Notes under the pieces: generated by a model
Databases searched by the model: none
Told to the model about the DNA's origin: nothing
Seen by the model: the letters and a program-made list of their open reading frames with translations, nothing else
Made by a program: the position numbers and the translations under genes
Shown: in pieces, positions 24,109 through 32,151 of the stretch
How the letters are laid out: every line of letters starts with the position of its first letter
Numbering within the stretch: the first letter of the stretch is position 1
Origin: Nocardia sp. CDC159
Lineage (GTDB): Bacteria; Actinomycetota; Actinomycetes; Mycobacteriales; Mycobacteriaceae
NCBI RefSeq assembly: GCF_023740735.1
Contig: NZ_JAMRXH010000009.1
Span: forward strand, 221,470-285,469
DNA: 64,000 nt
Direction: 5' to 3'

Positions 24109-25379
24109 AGGGTGGTGGCCTCGGCCTTCTTGTTGACCTCGGCGAAGCCGGGGCGGCCGGTGCCGATGAAGGCGACCAGCCAGGAGAAGACCGCGGCGAA
24201 GCGGTTGCGGAAGCCGACCAGGTAGAACAGGTGCACGGCCAGCCAGGCGAACCAGGCGATGGTGCCGGTGAACTTGATCTTGTCGTTCAGCTTGGTGACC
24301 GCGCTGAAGCGGCTGATCACCGCCATCGAGCCCTTGTCCCAGTAGACGAACGGGGTGCCCGCGGGCTTCTTGCCGCGGATGATGTCGGCGACGTGGCGGC
24401 CCTCCTGCATGGCGGTGGGCGACTGGCCCGGGTAGCCGTTGAGCGAGGTCATATCGCCGATGGCGAAGATGTCGGCGTGCCCGCCCACCGTGCAGTCCTC
24501 GTTGATCAGCAGTCGACCCGCCCGATCGGTCGGGCAGCCGGTCGCCTCGGCCAGCAGTTCGGCGAAGCCGCCCGCCTGCACGCCCGCCGACCACACCACG
24601 GTCTCCGCGCCGATGGCGCTCTCCACCCCGTCCTTGGTCTTGACCGTCACCTTGCCCGGTTCGATATCGGTGACGAACGTGTCCAGCAGCACGTCGACGC
24701 CATTGCGCGTCAACGACTCCCGCGCGTAGGCCGACAGGCTGCCGCCGAACGGCGGCAGCACCGCGCCCGCGCCCTCCACCAGGGTCACCGAGATCTCCTG
24801 GTGGTAGTGCCGTTTCGCGAGCTCCTTCAGCTGCCCGGCGACCTCGACTCCGGTCGGGCCCGCGCCGACGACCACGAAGCTCAGCAGCCGCTCGCGGGTC
24901 TTCTCGTCGGCGGTGGCCGCCTCGGCGAAGACGCGCTCGATCTGCGCGCGCAGGCGCTTGGCGTCGTCGATGGTCTTGAGCGAATAGGTCTTCTCGGCGA
25001 AATCGTCCCGCCCGAAATAGGACTGGCTCGCGCCCGTCGCGGCGATCAGCGAGCCGTAGCGGATCTTGCGGCGACCCCGCGGGGTCTCGTAGGTGAGCAC
25101 CGCGGCCTCGGCGTCGATATCGACGACCGTGCCCAACCGCACGTCGGCATTGCGGTGCCGCTTGAGCACCTGCGCGATCGGGGGCGCGATGTCTGTGGCG
25201 GGGAGCACACCCGTCGCTACCTGATACAGCAGCGGCTGGAACAGATGCTCCGGCGTGCTCGAGATGAGCACATAGTTCACCCCCGACTTGTTCAGCTGCT
25301 TCGCGGCGGCGAGTCCGCCGAAGCCCGATCCGACGATGACGACAGCGGCGGTTTCGATTCCCGCGTCCACGTAGTCCAT
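24084..25379 (-). CDS. ndh: Type II NADH dehydrogenase
   Basis: A 431-residue non-proton-pumping NADH:menaquinone oxidoreductase bound to the inner face of the membrane. The FAD motif is VVIVGSGFGGLAAAKQL, the NADH motif is VVVGAGPTGVEVAGQLKELA, and the quinone-site region includes AIGDMTSLNGYPGQSPTAMQ. The C-terminal part has a hydrophobic stretch WFAWLAVHLFYLVGFRNRF that anchors it. It is transcribed divergently from a LysR-type regulator. Its last eight codons lie within the right 103-bp repeat. Confidence 0.95.
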   Translation of the reverse strand: MDYVDAGIETAAVVIVGSGFGGLAAAKQLNKSGVNYVLISSTPEHLFQPLLYQVATGVLPATDIAPPIAQVLKRHRNADVRLGTVVDIDAEAAVLTYETPRGRRKIRYGSLIAATGASQSYFGRDDFAEKTYSLKTIDDAKRLRAQIERVFAEAATADEKTRERLLSFVVVGAGPTGVEVAGQLKELAKRHYHQEISVTLVEGAGAVLPPFGGSLSAYARESLTRNGVDVLLDTFVTDIEPGKVTVKTKDGVESAIGAETVVWSAGVQAGGFAELLAEATGCPTDRAGRLLINEDCTVGGHADIFAIGDMTSLNGYPGQSPTAMQEGRHVADIIRGKKPAGTPFVYWDKGSMAVISRFSAVTKLNDKIKFTGTIAWFAWLAVHLFYLVGFRNRFAAVFSWLVAFIGTGRPGFAEVNKKAEATTLSEHRRAA

Positions 25380-25449
25380 GACAGCCTCCTTCTGTCATTA
25401 GTAACCGTGATTCGGGATGTCGATGTTCCTGCGCTCAGGGCGCATAATT

Positions 25450-25466
25450 CAGATGACTCTTATCTG
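25450..25466. promoter_or_regulatory. Candidate LysR box between ndh and lysR
   Basis: The dyad CAGAT-N7-ATCTG lies 26 bases before the LysR start and 71 bases before the ndh start. LysR-type regulators usually bind interrupted dyads in such divergent gaps. Confidence 0.45.
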
Positions 25467-25491
25467 GATCGTTCATGAATGGGAGATCTTG

Positions 25492-26349
25492 ATGGAACTG
25501 CGACAGCTGTCCTACTTCGTCGCGGTCTGCGAGGAACTCAGCTTCAGCCGAGCCGCCACGCGGTGCTATATATCGCAATCGGCTATCAGTCACCAGATCG
25601 CCCGGCTCGAACATGATCTTGGTGTGCAGCTCTTCGAACGCTCCACGCGATCGGTCGTGCCGACCGACGCTACTACTCGGCTACTTCCCCTTGCGAAACA
25701 GATGCTGAGCCTGGAATCCGCCATTCGCGCAGCTGTGCGGGCCTCCGGTCCGCGCATTCGCCTGGCGGCGAACATGTCCTTCGCAACAAGATCACTGTCG
25801 GCCATCGCGGGTGCGCGAGAGGCGCATCCGGGTGCGGAGATCGAATTCGTCATCAAGCCGTTCCGCCAACGCATCGCCGCGGTCGCGGATGGCGATTGTG
25901 ATCTTGCCCTCATTCGGGGCAGCGTGGATATGCCCGGTCTGACCGTCGAGAAGCTGTGGGTCGAGGACCTCGTCATCGCCACCTCGACCGCCCACCCATT
26001 GGCCGGACGAGATGATGTGACCCTGGCCCAGCTGGGTGACCACCCCCTGTTACTCCCCCCGGAACAGGAACAGGTCCTGCTCCACAACGTCGTCCGCAAG
26101 GCCTTCGCCGACCTCCCCACCCGCCCCATCTTCGGCCCACCCATCCCGCCCGACCACACGGCAACGATGGAACTCATCAACCGCCCCGACGCCTGGACCA
26201 TCCTCTACGCCGACAGCCAGACCGAGGGCATCGCCACCCTTCGCCTGGCCGGGGGACCGCTGCGGGTCCCCGTCTCGGCGGTGCTGCGCAGCGAGACCAG
26301 AAGGTCCCCGATCCTGGAGACCCTGCTGGCCGCGCTCGGCAGTTCGTAG
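25492..26349 (+). CDS. LysR-family transcriptional regulator
   Basis: A 285-residue LysR regulator. The N-terminal winged HTH is MELRQLSYFVAVCEELSFSR with CYISQSAISHQIARLEHDLG following; the effector-binding domain follows from about residue 90. The ATG at 25492 has a GGGAGA ribosome-binding site 6-7 bases upstream, and it yields the standard LysR N-terminus; an ATG at 25417 would extend it without support. It is divergent from ndh, which is the likely target. Its stop directly abuts the stop of the convergent P450 gene with no gap. Confidence 0.92.
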   Translation: MELRQLSYFVAVCEELSFSRAATRCYISQSAISHQIARLEHDLGVQLFERSTRSVVPTDATTRLLPLAKQMLSLESAIRAAVRASGPRIRLAANMSFATRSLSAIAGAREAHPGAEIEFVIKPFRQRIAAVADGDCDLALIRGSVDMPGLTVEKLWVEDLVIATSTAHPLAGRDDVTLAQLGDHPLLLPPEQEQVLLHNVVRKAFADLPTRPIFGPPIPPDHTATMELINRPDAWTILYADSQTEGIATLRLAGGPLRVPVSAVLRSETRRSPILETLLAALGSS

Positions 26350-27567
26350 TTACAGCAGAACCGGCAGCTTCGCGTGCCCGTTGGAGATGAAGCTGGGCAG
26401 CGCGCCCAGCCGGTCCGCGGGCTCGGCCAGCCGCAGGTTCGGGAAGCGCTCGAACAGTTTGGGCAGGGCCACATTGGCCTCCAGGCGGGCCAGCGGGGCG
26501 CCGAGGCAGTGGTGGGCGCCGTGGCCGAAGCCCATATGAGACTTGTTCTCCCGGGTGATGTCGAACAGGTCGGCGGTCTCGCCGTGCACCTTGGGGTCGC
26601 GGCCCGGACCCGCCCAGCAGACGATGATCGGATCGCCCTTGGCGATGCGCAGGTCGGCGTCGATCTCGATGTCCTCGACGGCATAGCGCAGCGGCGCGTG
26701 CACCACCGCGGTCTCGTGGCGCAGCGTTTCCTCGACCAGATTCGGCCAGGAGACCTCGCCCGAACGCAGCGCGGCCAATTGTTCGGGATGGGTCAGGGCG
26801 GCGAAGATCGCCTGGTCCAAGAGATTGATCGTGGTCTCGTGGCCCGCGCTGATCACCAGCAGCAGCGTGTCCAGCAGCTCCTGTTCGGTGAGCTGCGCCC
26901 CCTCGTCGTCGCGGGTGGCGATGAGCATGCTGGTCATATCGTCACCGGGTTCGGCGCGCTTGCGTGCGACCAGCTCGCCAAGGATCCGGTACAGCTCCTG
27001 ATAATTCGCCTGTGACTCCTCGGGCCCGAGCGTGGTGTCGAAGACCCCGTCGGAACATGTGCGCAGTCCGGGCAGCAGGTCGTCGGGCACGCCCATCAGT
27101 TCGGCGATGACCCGGATGGGCAGCGGGAAGCAGAACGCCTCGCGCAGATCGACCACCTCGCCGGAGGGCTTGGCCGCCAGGGCATTCAGCAGATCGTCGA
27201 CGATCGCCTCGATTCCGGGCTGCAGCGCGGCGGTGCGCCGGGCGGTGAACGCGGGGGCGACCAGCTTGCGCAGGCGGCGGTGTTCGGAGCCGTAGGCGGT
27301 GAACATGTTGTTGACGGCCACCCAGAGGAACAGCGGCCAATCCGGCGGGATCTCCCCCGCCGCGAAGGCGGGCCAGTGCTGACGCGGATCCTTCGAGACG
27401 CGCGGGTCGGTCAGCAGTCGCTCGAGCAGGGCGGTGTCGGAGACCGACCACGCCGTGATCCCGCCCGGCAGCTCGACCAGGGTGGCCGGCCCGCGCTCGC
27501 GTAGTCGTCTGATCTCGCCCTGGATGTCGGAACCGGTGGGATCCAACACGATCGGGTTGCTCGACAC
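26350..27567 (-). CDS. Cytochrome P450, canonical conservon member (CYP156-like)
   Basis: A 405-residue P450, collinear with the protein at 18915-20135. Key motifs are AGHETT (241-246), ETLR (280-283) and FGHGAHHCLG (347-356, Cys354). It is the last gene of the conservon operon, ten bases after the non-canonical P450, with GGAGAA as ribosome-binding site in the gap. In Streptomyces conservons a P450 of this type is the product of the cvnE/cvnF position. Its substrate is unknown. Confidence 0.93.
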   Translation of the reverse strand: MSSNPIVLDPTGSDIQGEIRRLRERGPATLVELPGGITAWSVSDTALLERLLTDPRVSKDPRQHWPAFAAGEIPPDWPLFLWVAVNNMFTAYGSEHRRLRKLVAPAFTARRTAALQPGIEAIVDDLLNALAAKPSGEVVDLREAFCFPLPIRVIAELMGVPDDLLPGLRTCSDGVFDTTLGPEESQANYQELYRILGELVARKRAEPGDDMTSMLIATRDDEGAQLTEQELLDTLLLVISAGHETTINLLDQAIFAALTHPEQLAALRSGEVSWPNLVEETLRHETAVVHAPLRYAVEDIEIDADLRIAKGDPIIVCWAGPGRDPKVHGETADLFDITRENKSHMGFGHGAHHCLGAPLARLEANVALPKLFERFPNLRLAEPADRLGALPSFISNGHAKLPVLL

Positions 27568-27577
27568 GATGTTCTCC

Positions 27578-28816
27578 TTACGTGATGTTCAACGGAGGAC
27601 TCGGCGGAAAGACGACCGGCAGCGTCGCCAGCGCCCGGTGGAACGGCCCGGGCCGCCACCGCAGCGCTGAATTCGGTACGGACAGACGAATTTCCGGTAG
27701 CGCGTCGAGCAGCTGATCGATCGCGTCCTGAGCGATCAGATAGGCCGCCGATCGCGCGGGGCAGGCGTGTGGCCCGATGCTCCACGCGAGATGCGAACGG
27801 TTGTCGATGAATTCGCGGGCGCCGACGGCGGGATCGTTGTTGCAGGCGGCCATGCTGATCACCACGGGTTGGTGCGCGGGCAGCCAGACGTCGTCGATGA
27901 GGATGGGCTGGCGCGGATAGCTCACGCAGTAGTTCGCGCCGGGCGGGTCGGTGAACAGCACCTCGTCGATGGCGTCGCGGCTGGACAGCGCCCCGCCGAG
28001 CAGGCCGCCCGCGAAGCGCTCGTCGGTGAGCATCAGCAGCAGCGTATTGGTGATGAGGTTCTTCGCCGGTTCGATGCCCGCGCCGTAGAGGGTGACGATC
28101 TGATGACACATCTCCTCATCGCTCAGCGCGGCCGGATGGGCGACCAGCCGCGAGACGATGTCGTCGCCGGGATGCGCGCGCTTGAGCTGCGTGAGCTCCA
28201 GCACCGCCTCGCCGATCATCAGATTGCCCTTGTCGGCATTGACGCCGTCCCAGATGGCGGCCTGTCCCTCGGCGATGCGCTGCCCGATCTCGGGCGGACA
28301 GCCCAGCAGCGCGTTGATCGCCTCGAACGCCAGCGGGAATGCGTACTGCATCACCAGATCCGCCTCACCCGCCTCGCAGAAGTCGTTGATCAGCGGTACC
28401 GCGATGCGCTCCACCACGGTATGCAGCGCATGCAGGTCCACCGCGTTGATGGCGGCCACATTGGCCTCGCGGTAGCGGGTGTGCGCGAGGCCCGCGCTGC
28501 GCAGCGCATTGGGCCGCCACTCCAGCATCGGCATGACTGGACTGTCCGGCGGCGCCGTCTTCTGCCAGGTGCGGGGATCGGCGGGAAAGTGCTCCGGATC
28601 GTTGAGGATTCGCACCGCGGTGCGATAGCCGATCACCAGCGTGGCGGGCACGCCCGGGGCCAGCTCGACCGGCGCCAGCGACCCGAATCTGCGGCGCATC
28701 TCGCGGTAGACCGCGTGCGGGTCGGCGGCGAATTCCTCGGTGTACATCGGAATGCGCGGGCCGTCGCTGTCGATCGGCGAGCCGTGCGGGGTTCGGGTGT
28801 GCGTCGGATCGGGCAT
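27578..28816 (-). CDS. Cytochrome P450 lacking ExxR (CYP157-like), conservon member
   Basis: A 412-residue P450-fold protein that aligns without gaps to the protein at 20148-21416 (ten residues shorter at the N-terminus). The heme loop WSIGPHACPA (345-354) has Cys352. The K-helix motif is EVLF (285-288) instead of ExxR, and the I-helix is GAGIEPA (245-251) without the acid-Thr pair. The ATG at 28816 lies 3 bases after the stop of the GTPase gene, so the P450s belong to the cvn operon. It may form a functional pair with the canonical P450. Confidence 0.92.
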   Translation of the reverse strand: MPDPTHTRTPHGSPIDSDGPRIPMYTEEFAADPHAVYREMRRRFGSLAPVELAPGVPATLVIGYRTAVRILNDPEHFPADPRTWQKTAPPDSPVMPMLEWRPNALRSAGLAHTRYREANVAAINAVDLHALHTVVERIAVPLINDFCEAGEADLVMQYAFPLAFEAINALLGCPPEIGQRIAEGQAAIWDGVNADKGNLMIGEAVLELTQLKRAHPGDDIVSRLVAHPAALSDEEMCHQIVTLYGAGIEPAKNLITNTLLLMLTDERFAGGLLGGALSSRDAIDEVLFTDPPGANYCVSYPRQPILIDDVWLPAHQPVVISMAACNNDPAVGAREFIDNRSHLAWSIGPHACPARSAAYLIAQDAIDQLLDALPEIRLSVPNSALRWRPGPFHRALATLPVVFPPSPPLNIT

Positions 28817-28818
28817 GG

Positions 28819-29445
28819 TCAGGAACGAGACTCCAGGCGGTGGAACAGATATTCGACGAGCGTGATGAGCGATTCGACGCAGCCCAGGCGCTCGCGGGCG
28901 TCCAGCGCGGTGAGCGGGGTGTCGGGGGTGAGGTCGAGGGCGTCGCGAATCTCGGAGAGCGGATAGCGCGGCCCGCCCTCGAATTCGTTGACCGCCACCG
29001 AATAGGGCACCCCGCGCTCCTCGAGAGTGGCCAGCACCTCGTCGGCCTTCTCGATGCGCCGGGTGTCGACCAGCACCAGCGCGCCGAGCGCACCGCGGGC
29101 CAGCTCCTCCCACAGCGGTACGAACCGCTGCTGACCAGGCGTGCCGAAAAGGTACAGCGCCAGCGTGGGATTGAGCGTGATGCGGCCGAAATCCATGGCG
29201 ACCGTGGTGGTCTGCTTACCGGGCAGCCCGGCCATATCGTCGACGCCGACACTGGCCTCGGTGATGGTCTCCTCGGTGCGCAGCGGCTTGATCTCCGAGA
29301 CGCTGGACACGAAGGTGGTCTTGCCGACGCCGAAGTTGCCCGCCACCAACAGCTTCACCGATCTGGTGACGGTCTCGGGGACGTAGTCGACGGTGCGTTC
29401 GGGCGGGGCGATCGGGCGCTCAGACGGCGAGAGCGCGGAGCCCAT
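28819..29445 (-). CDS. cvnD: Conservon GTPase CvnD
   Basis: A 208-residue small GTPase of the actinobacterial Cvn/MglA-like group. The P-loop is VAGNFGVGKTTFVSSVSE near residue 34 and the switch II/G3 region is LFGTPGQQRFVPLW; a late AVNEFEGG segment matches the G4 region (NxxE rather than NKxD). In conservons the GTPase cycles with the CvnA/B/C complex at the membrane. The start overlaps the cvnC end by 26 bases. It is followed directly by the two P450 genes. Confidence 0.92.
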   Translation of the reverse strand: MGSALSPSERPIAPPERTVDYVPETVTRSVKLLVAGNFGVGKTTFVSSVSEIKPLRTEETITEASVGVDDMAGLPGKQTTTVAMDFGRITLNPTLALYLFGTPGQQRFVPLWEELARGALGALVLVDTRRIEKADEVLATLEERGVPYSVAVNEFEGGPRYPLSEIRDALDLTPDTPLTALDARERLGCVESLITLVEYLFHRLESRS

Positions 29446-29767
29446 TCAGTACCTCCTCGAGCAGGGCCAGTTCCGGCATCGGTTCGGCCGGAGCGGGGAC
29501 GACCAGGTGGCCGCTGTCGAGGAGGTCGGATGCGAGGATCTTCACCACCGACGGCGGCAGGTCGAGATAGGCGGCGATCTCGGCGATCGACAGGGCGCCG
29601 CGTCGGCTGCACACACCGATGACCCGGCGGGCGTCGGGACCGATGCCGGGGGCCGGATCGTTCGCCGCGAGAACCAGGGTCACCAGGTCCAGTTCCCGGG
29701 TGGCACGGGAGCGCCCACCGGTACGCACATAGGCCCGGACCAGATCGGGATCACGTCGGTGCCGCAT
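29420..29767 (-). CDS. cvnC: Conservon protein CvnC (DUF742)
   Basis: A 115-residue DUF742 protein with a winged-helix-like core: GVCSRRGALSIAEIAAYLDL then PPSVVKILASDLLDSGHL. The N-terminus RHRRDPDLVRAYVRTGGRSR is typical for the family. In Streptomyces, CvnC is a cytoplasmic partner of the CvnA/B/D complex. The start is 10 bases after the cvnB stop. Confidence 0.92.
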   Translation of the reverse strand: MRHRRDPDLVRAYVRTGGRSRATRELDLVTLVLAANDPAPGIGPDARRVIGVCSRRGALSIAEIAAYLDLPPSVVKILASDLLDSGHLVVPAPAEPMPELALLEEVLNGLRALAV

Positions 29768-29777
29768 GACCGGCGGC

Positions 29778-30188
29778 TTACCGGTGGCGAGGAAGGGCGC
29801 CGAGTTCGCGGCCGACCCGCGCGGCTAGCTCGTTCATGCGGTGCGCGATCAGGCTGACGTCCACCTCGCCGGTGGCCGAGACCCCGATCAGCGCGCCCTC
29901 CCCGGCCGCGGTGATGAAGATCATCCCGTTGTCGTACTCGGTCATGTTCTGTCGCACCACATTCGCGGGCCCGGCGAATTCGCCCAGCGCCTTGCCCAGC
30001 GACCGCAGGCCGGAGGCGGCGGCGGCGAACCGCTCGGCGTCGTCGATGGAGATCCGACCCTGGTGCGCGATGCGCAGCCCGTCCTCGGAGAGCAGGACGG
30101 CGAACCGGACGCCGGGAACAGCGAGGTCCTCGAGCATCCAGGCCAGCTTGTTGGTGCCGTCGGCAACGGCCGTCACGGGTGTGCCCAT
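29778..30188 (-). CDS. cvnB: Conservon roadblock/LC7 protein CvnB
   Basis: A 136-residue roadblock/LC7-domain protein, the family that acts as GTPase activator or scaffold for small GTPases. The core is LAWMLEDLAVPGVRFAVLLS with EDGLRIAHQG, then SGLRSLGKALGEFAG. The start ATG shares one base with the stop of cvnA (TGATG), which fixes the start at 30188. Confidence 0.93.
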   Translation of the reverse strand: MGTPVTAVADGTNKLAWMLEDLAVPGVRFAVLLSEDGLRIAHQGRISIDDAERFAAAASGLRSLGKALGEFAGPANVVRQNMTEYDNGMIFITAAGEGALIGVSATGEVDVSLIAHRMNELAARVGRELGALPRHR

Positions 30189-31909
30189 CAGGATGTCATC
30201 CCTTCGGTGTGATCGAATGCGGCGGCACGGCCACTCTGGGAGCCGCTGTGCCACGCGGCGGCGATATCGGTTCGGGGAAGCTCGGTATCGGTGCGCGAAC
30301 CGCGCGTGAGCGTGGAGACCGCGACGGTCCGACGCCGTCGGCGCGGCAGCCCGCCGGGGGTGATGTCGTGCACGGTCGACTCGTGGTCCGACGCGTCCGT
30401 TGTCGGTTCCGGCGCGGGCCTGATGGGGGCGACGGGAGCGGAGATCAGGGTCGGCGTGGGATCGCCCGCCGGTTCGGGCACCGCGGTGGGCCGGGTGAGC
30501 TCCGCGGAAGGTACTGGGGAGGAGGAGATTCCGGCGACCGGGGCGGCGGCGGTGCGCCGGGGGAGTGCGGTCGGGGCGTCCGACGCCGTCTCGGCGGTCG
30601 CCGGGACCACCGTCGGTCGGGGGCGGCCCGCCGGCTCGGAAACGGCCGGGGTCGCGGCGTTTTCGCCCGCCGCCGCGAGGGCCGCGGGCTGCGGGGGCGC
30701 GGTGAGCTCGGCCGGGACCTTCGGGGCCGCGGGCTGGGCCAGCAGCGCCTCGGGGATGTAGACCATGGCGCGCATGCCGCCATAGGCGTTCGGGCCGTCG
30801 ATGTAGACGGTGAAGCCGTAGCGGCGAGCCAGCGCGGCGATGCCGGGGAAGCCGACGCGCGGGGACGGGCCCAGGGCGTGGATGTCGACGACCTTCTCGC
30901 CCGCCAGCACCTGGCGCGCGTCCTCCATTTGCTCGGCGTTCATCCGCACGCCCGCGTCGTCGACGATCACCGTGACGCCGTGGTGGCCCTCCTGGAAGGT
31001 CACGTCCACGAACGAGGTGGGCGGCGAATAGCGAAGCGCGTTGTCCAGCAACGTCGCCAGCGTGTGCACCAGCGGCTCCACCGCGCGGCTGATCACCACG
31101 CGATCGAGCTGATGCGGGCGCACCCGGGTGAAGTCGCGGACGCGGCCGACCGCGCCGCCCACGACGTCGGTGAGGGTCTGCTGCGGCCACCGGCGGCCGG
31201 GCAGACCGCCGCAGACGATCACATAGGACTGGGCCTGGCGGATCATCTGCTGCACGCTGTGGTCGATCCGGGTCAGCGTCTCGTACACCTCGTCACCGCG
31301 GTGGGCGCGCAGCGCGGCGCTCACCACCTGGCTCACGTCGGCGCCGAGGCTGACCACCGAGGTGCCGAACGCGCGCACGGCGGCGCTGGTGGCCTCGCGC
31401 GAGGAGGTCTCCAGTTCGGCCCGGGTATTCGCCTGGGCGGCCGAAACCGCCTGCTGGGTGGCGTATTCCGCCTCCGCGCGCACCCGCTGCTCGGTATCGT
31501 CGGCGATGGCGCGCAGCTCCTCGGCGAAGCGATCGGCCACCGACTGCAGCGTGCGCGCGAATCGATCGTCGCCGCCGATCTGCAACTCCACGGGGCTCTC
31601 CGCGCGGCGCACCGCATCGGCCACGTAACCGATCGTATTGGCGGCGAAGTGCTCCAGCTCGTCGTCGCGGACCTGTAGTGCGCGGTCGAGTTCGTCCTCG
31701 CGGGCGCGCAAGGCGTGGGCGAAATCGTCCTCGCGGGCGTGCAGCGTCTGCTCGGCCTCCGCCAGCCGGGTGTCCAGCTCGCGCTCGGCGCGGGCCGCGC
31801 GGGCGCGCTGTTGCACGGCATAGAAGGCCGCGCCCAGTGCCGCGGCGACGGCGAGTAACGCGAAGGCGGCGAGGATCCACGAAATCGTCACGGCGGTAGA
31901 TTGATTCAT
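30188..31909 (-). CDS. cvnA: Conservon sensor kinase-like protein CvnA
   Basis: A 573-residue membrane protein with one N-terminal transmembrane helix (about residues 9-31), a coiled coil rich in Ala/Glu/Arg (35-90), a dimerisation segment with RIDHSVQQMIRQ near 214-225, and an ATPase domain. In the ATPase domain the N-box is LLDNALRYSPP (N290), followed by DDAGVRM (317-323). The C-terminal ~180 residues are Pro/Ala/Thr-rich and variable. It is the first gene of the conservon. The ATG at 31909 has an AGGAAA site; an ATG at 31990 would put a basic 27-residue leader ahead of the helix. Confidence 0.92.
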   Translation of the reverse strand: MNQSTAVTISWILAAFALLAVAAALGAAFYAVQQRARAARAERELDTRLAEAEQTLHAREDDFAHALRAREDELDRALQVRDDELEHFAANTIGYVADAVRRAESPVELQIGGDDRFARTLQSVADRFAEELRAIADDTEQRVRAEAEYATQQAVSAAQANTRAELETSSREATSAAVRAFGTSVVSLGADVSQVVSAALRAHRGDEVYETLTRIDHSVQQMIRQAQSYVIVCGGLPGRRWPQQTLTDVVGGAVGRVRDFTRVRPHQLDRVVISRAVEPLVHTLATLLDNALRYSPPTSFVDVTFQEGHHGVTVIVDDAGVRMNAEQMEDARQVLAGEKVVDIHALGPSPRVGFPGIAALARRYGFTVYIDGPNAYGGMRAMVYIPEALLAQPAAPKVPAELTAPPQPAALAAAGENAATPAVSEPAGRPRPTVVPATAETASDAPTALPRRTAAAPVAGISSSPVPSAELTRPTAVPEPAGDPTPTLISAPVAPIRPAPEPTTDASDHESTVHDITPGGLPRRRRRTVAVSTLTRGSRTDTELPRTDIAAAWHSGSQSGRAAAFDHTEGMTS

Positions 31910-32151
31910 CAGGTTTCCTCGTCGCCGGTAGCCCGGCCGCCCGTCCTTCCTCAGTGCACCGACCACGTGTCCGGGATGCGAAGCGCTCAACGTACAGACC
32001 GGTTCCCGGCACTCGACGGCAAGACATTATCAGCAATTCTGTCTGGCAGCGACCTTTTCGTTACGAATGTGCGACCCAACGGTGTCCTGACGGCGTCTAC
32101 CAAAAAGCCTTTGCCCGCAAGGCTTCCCGGAGGCGAACGGGCGACGCCGGT
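31910..32151. other. 242-base gap upstream of the conservon
   Basis: This gap between the phosphotransferase gene end and cvnA should contain the cvn operon promoter. It is noticeably richer in A and T than the flanks. I see no clear inverted repeat or gene. Confidence 0.5.

Noticed and set aside
18915..29000. Transposon or insertion sequence bracketing the accessory genes
   Set aside because: No transposase or terminal inverted repeats were seen; the only long repeats are the 103-bp direct copies around vapBC.
30179..31678. 499-aa forward frame over cvnA
   Set aside because: Antisense shadow with repetitive Gly/Arg/His content; the cvnA frame has clear domains and an operon start.
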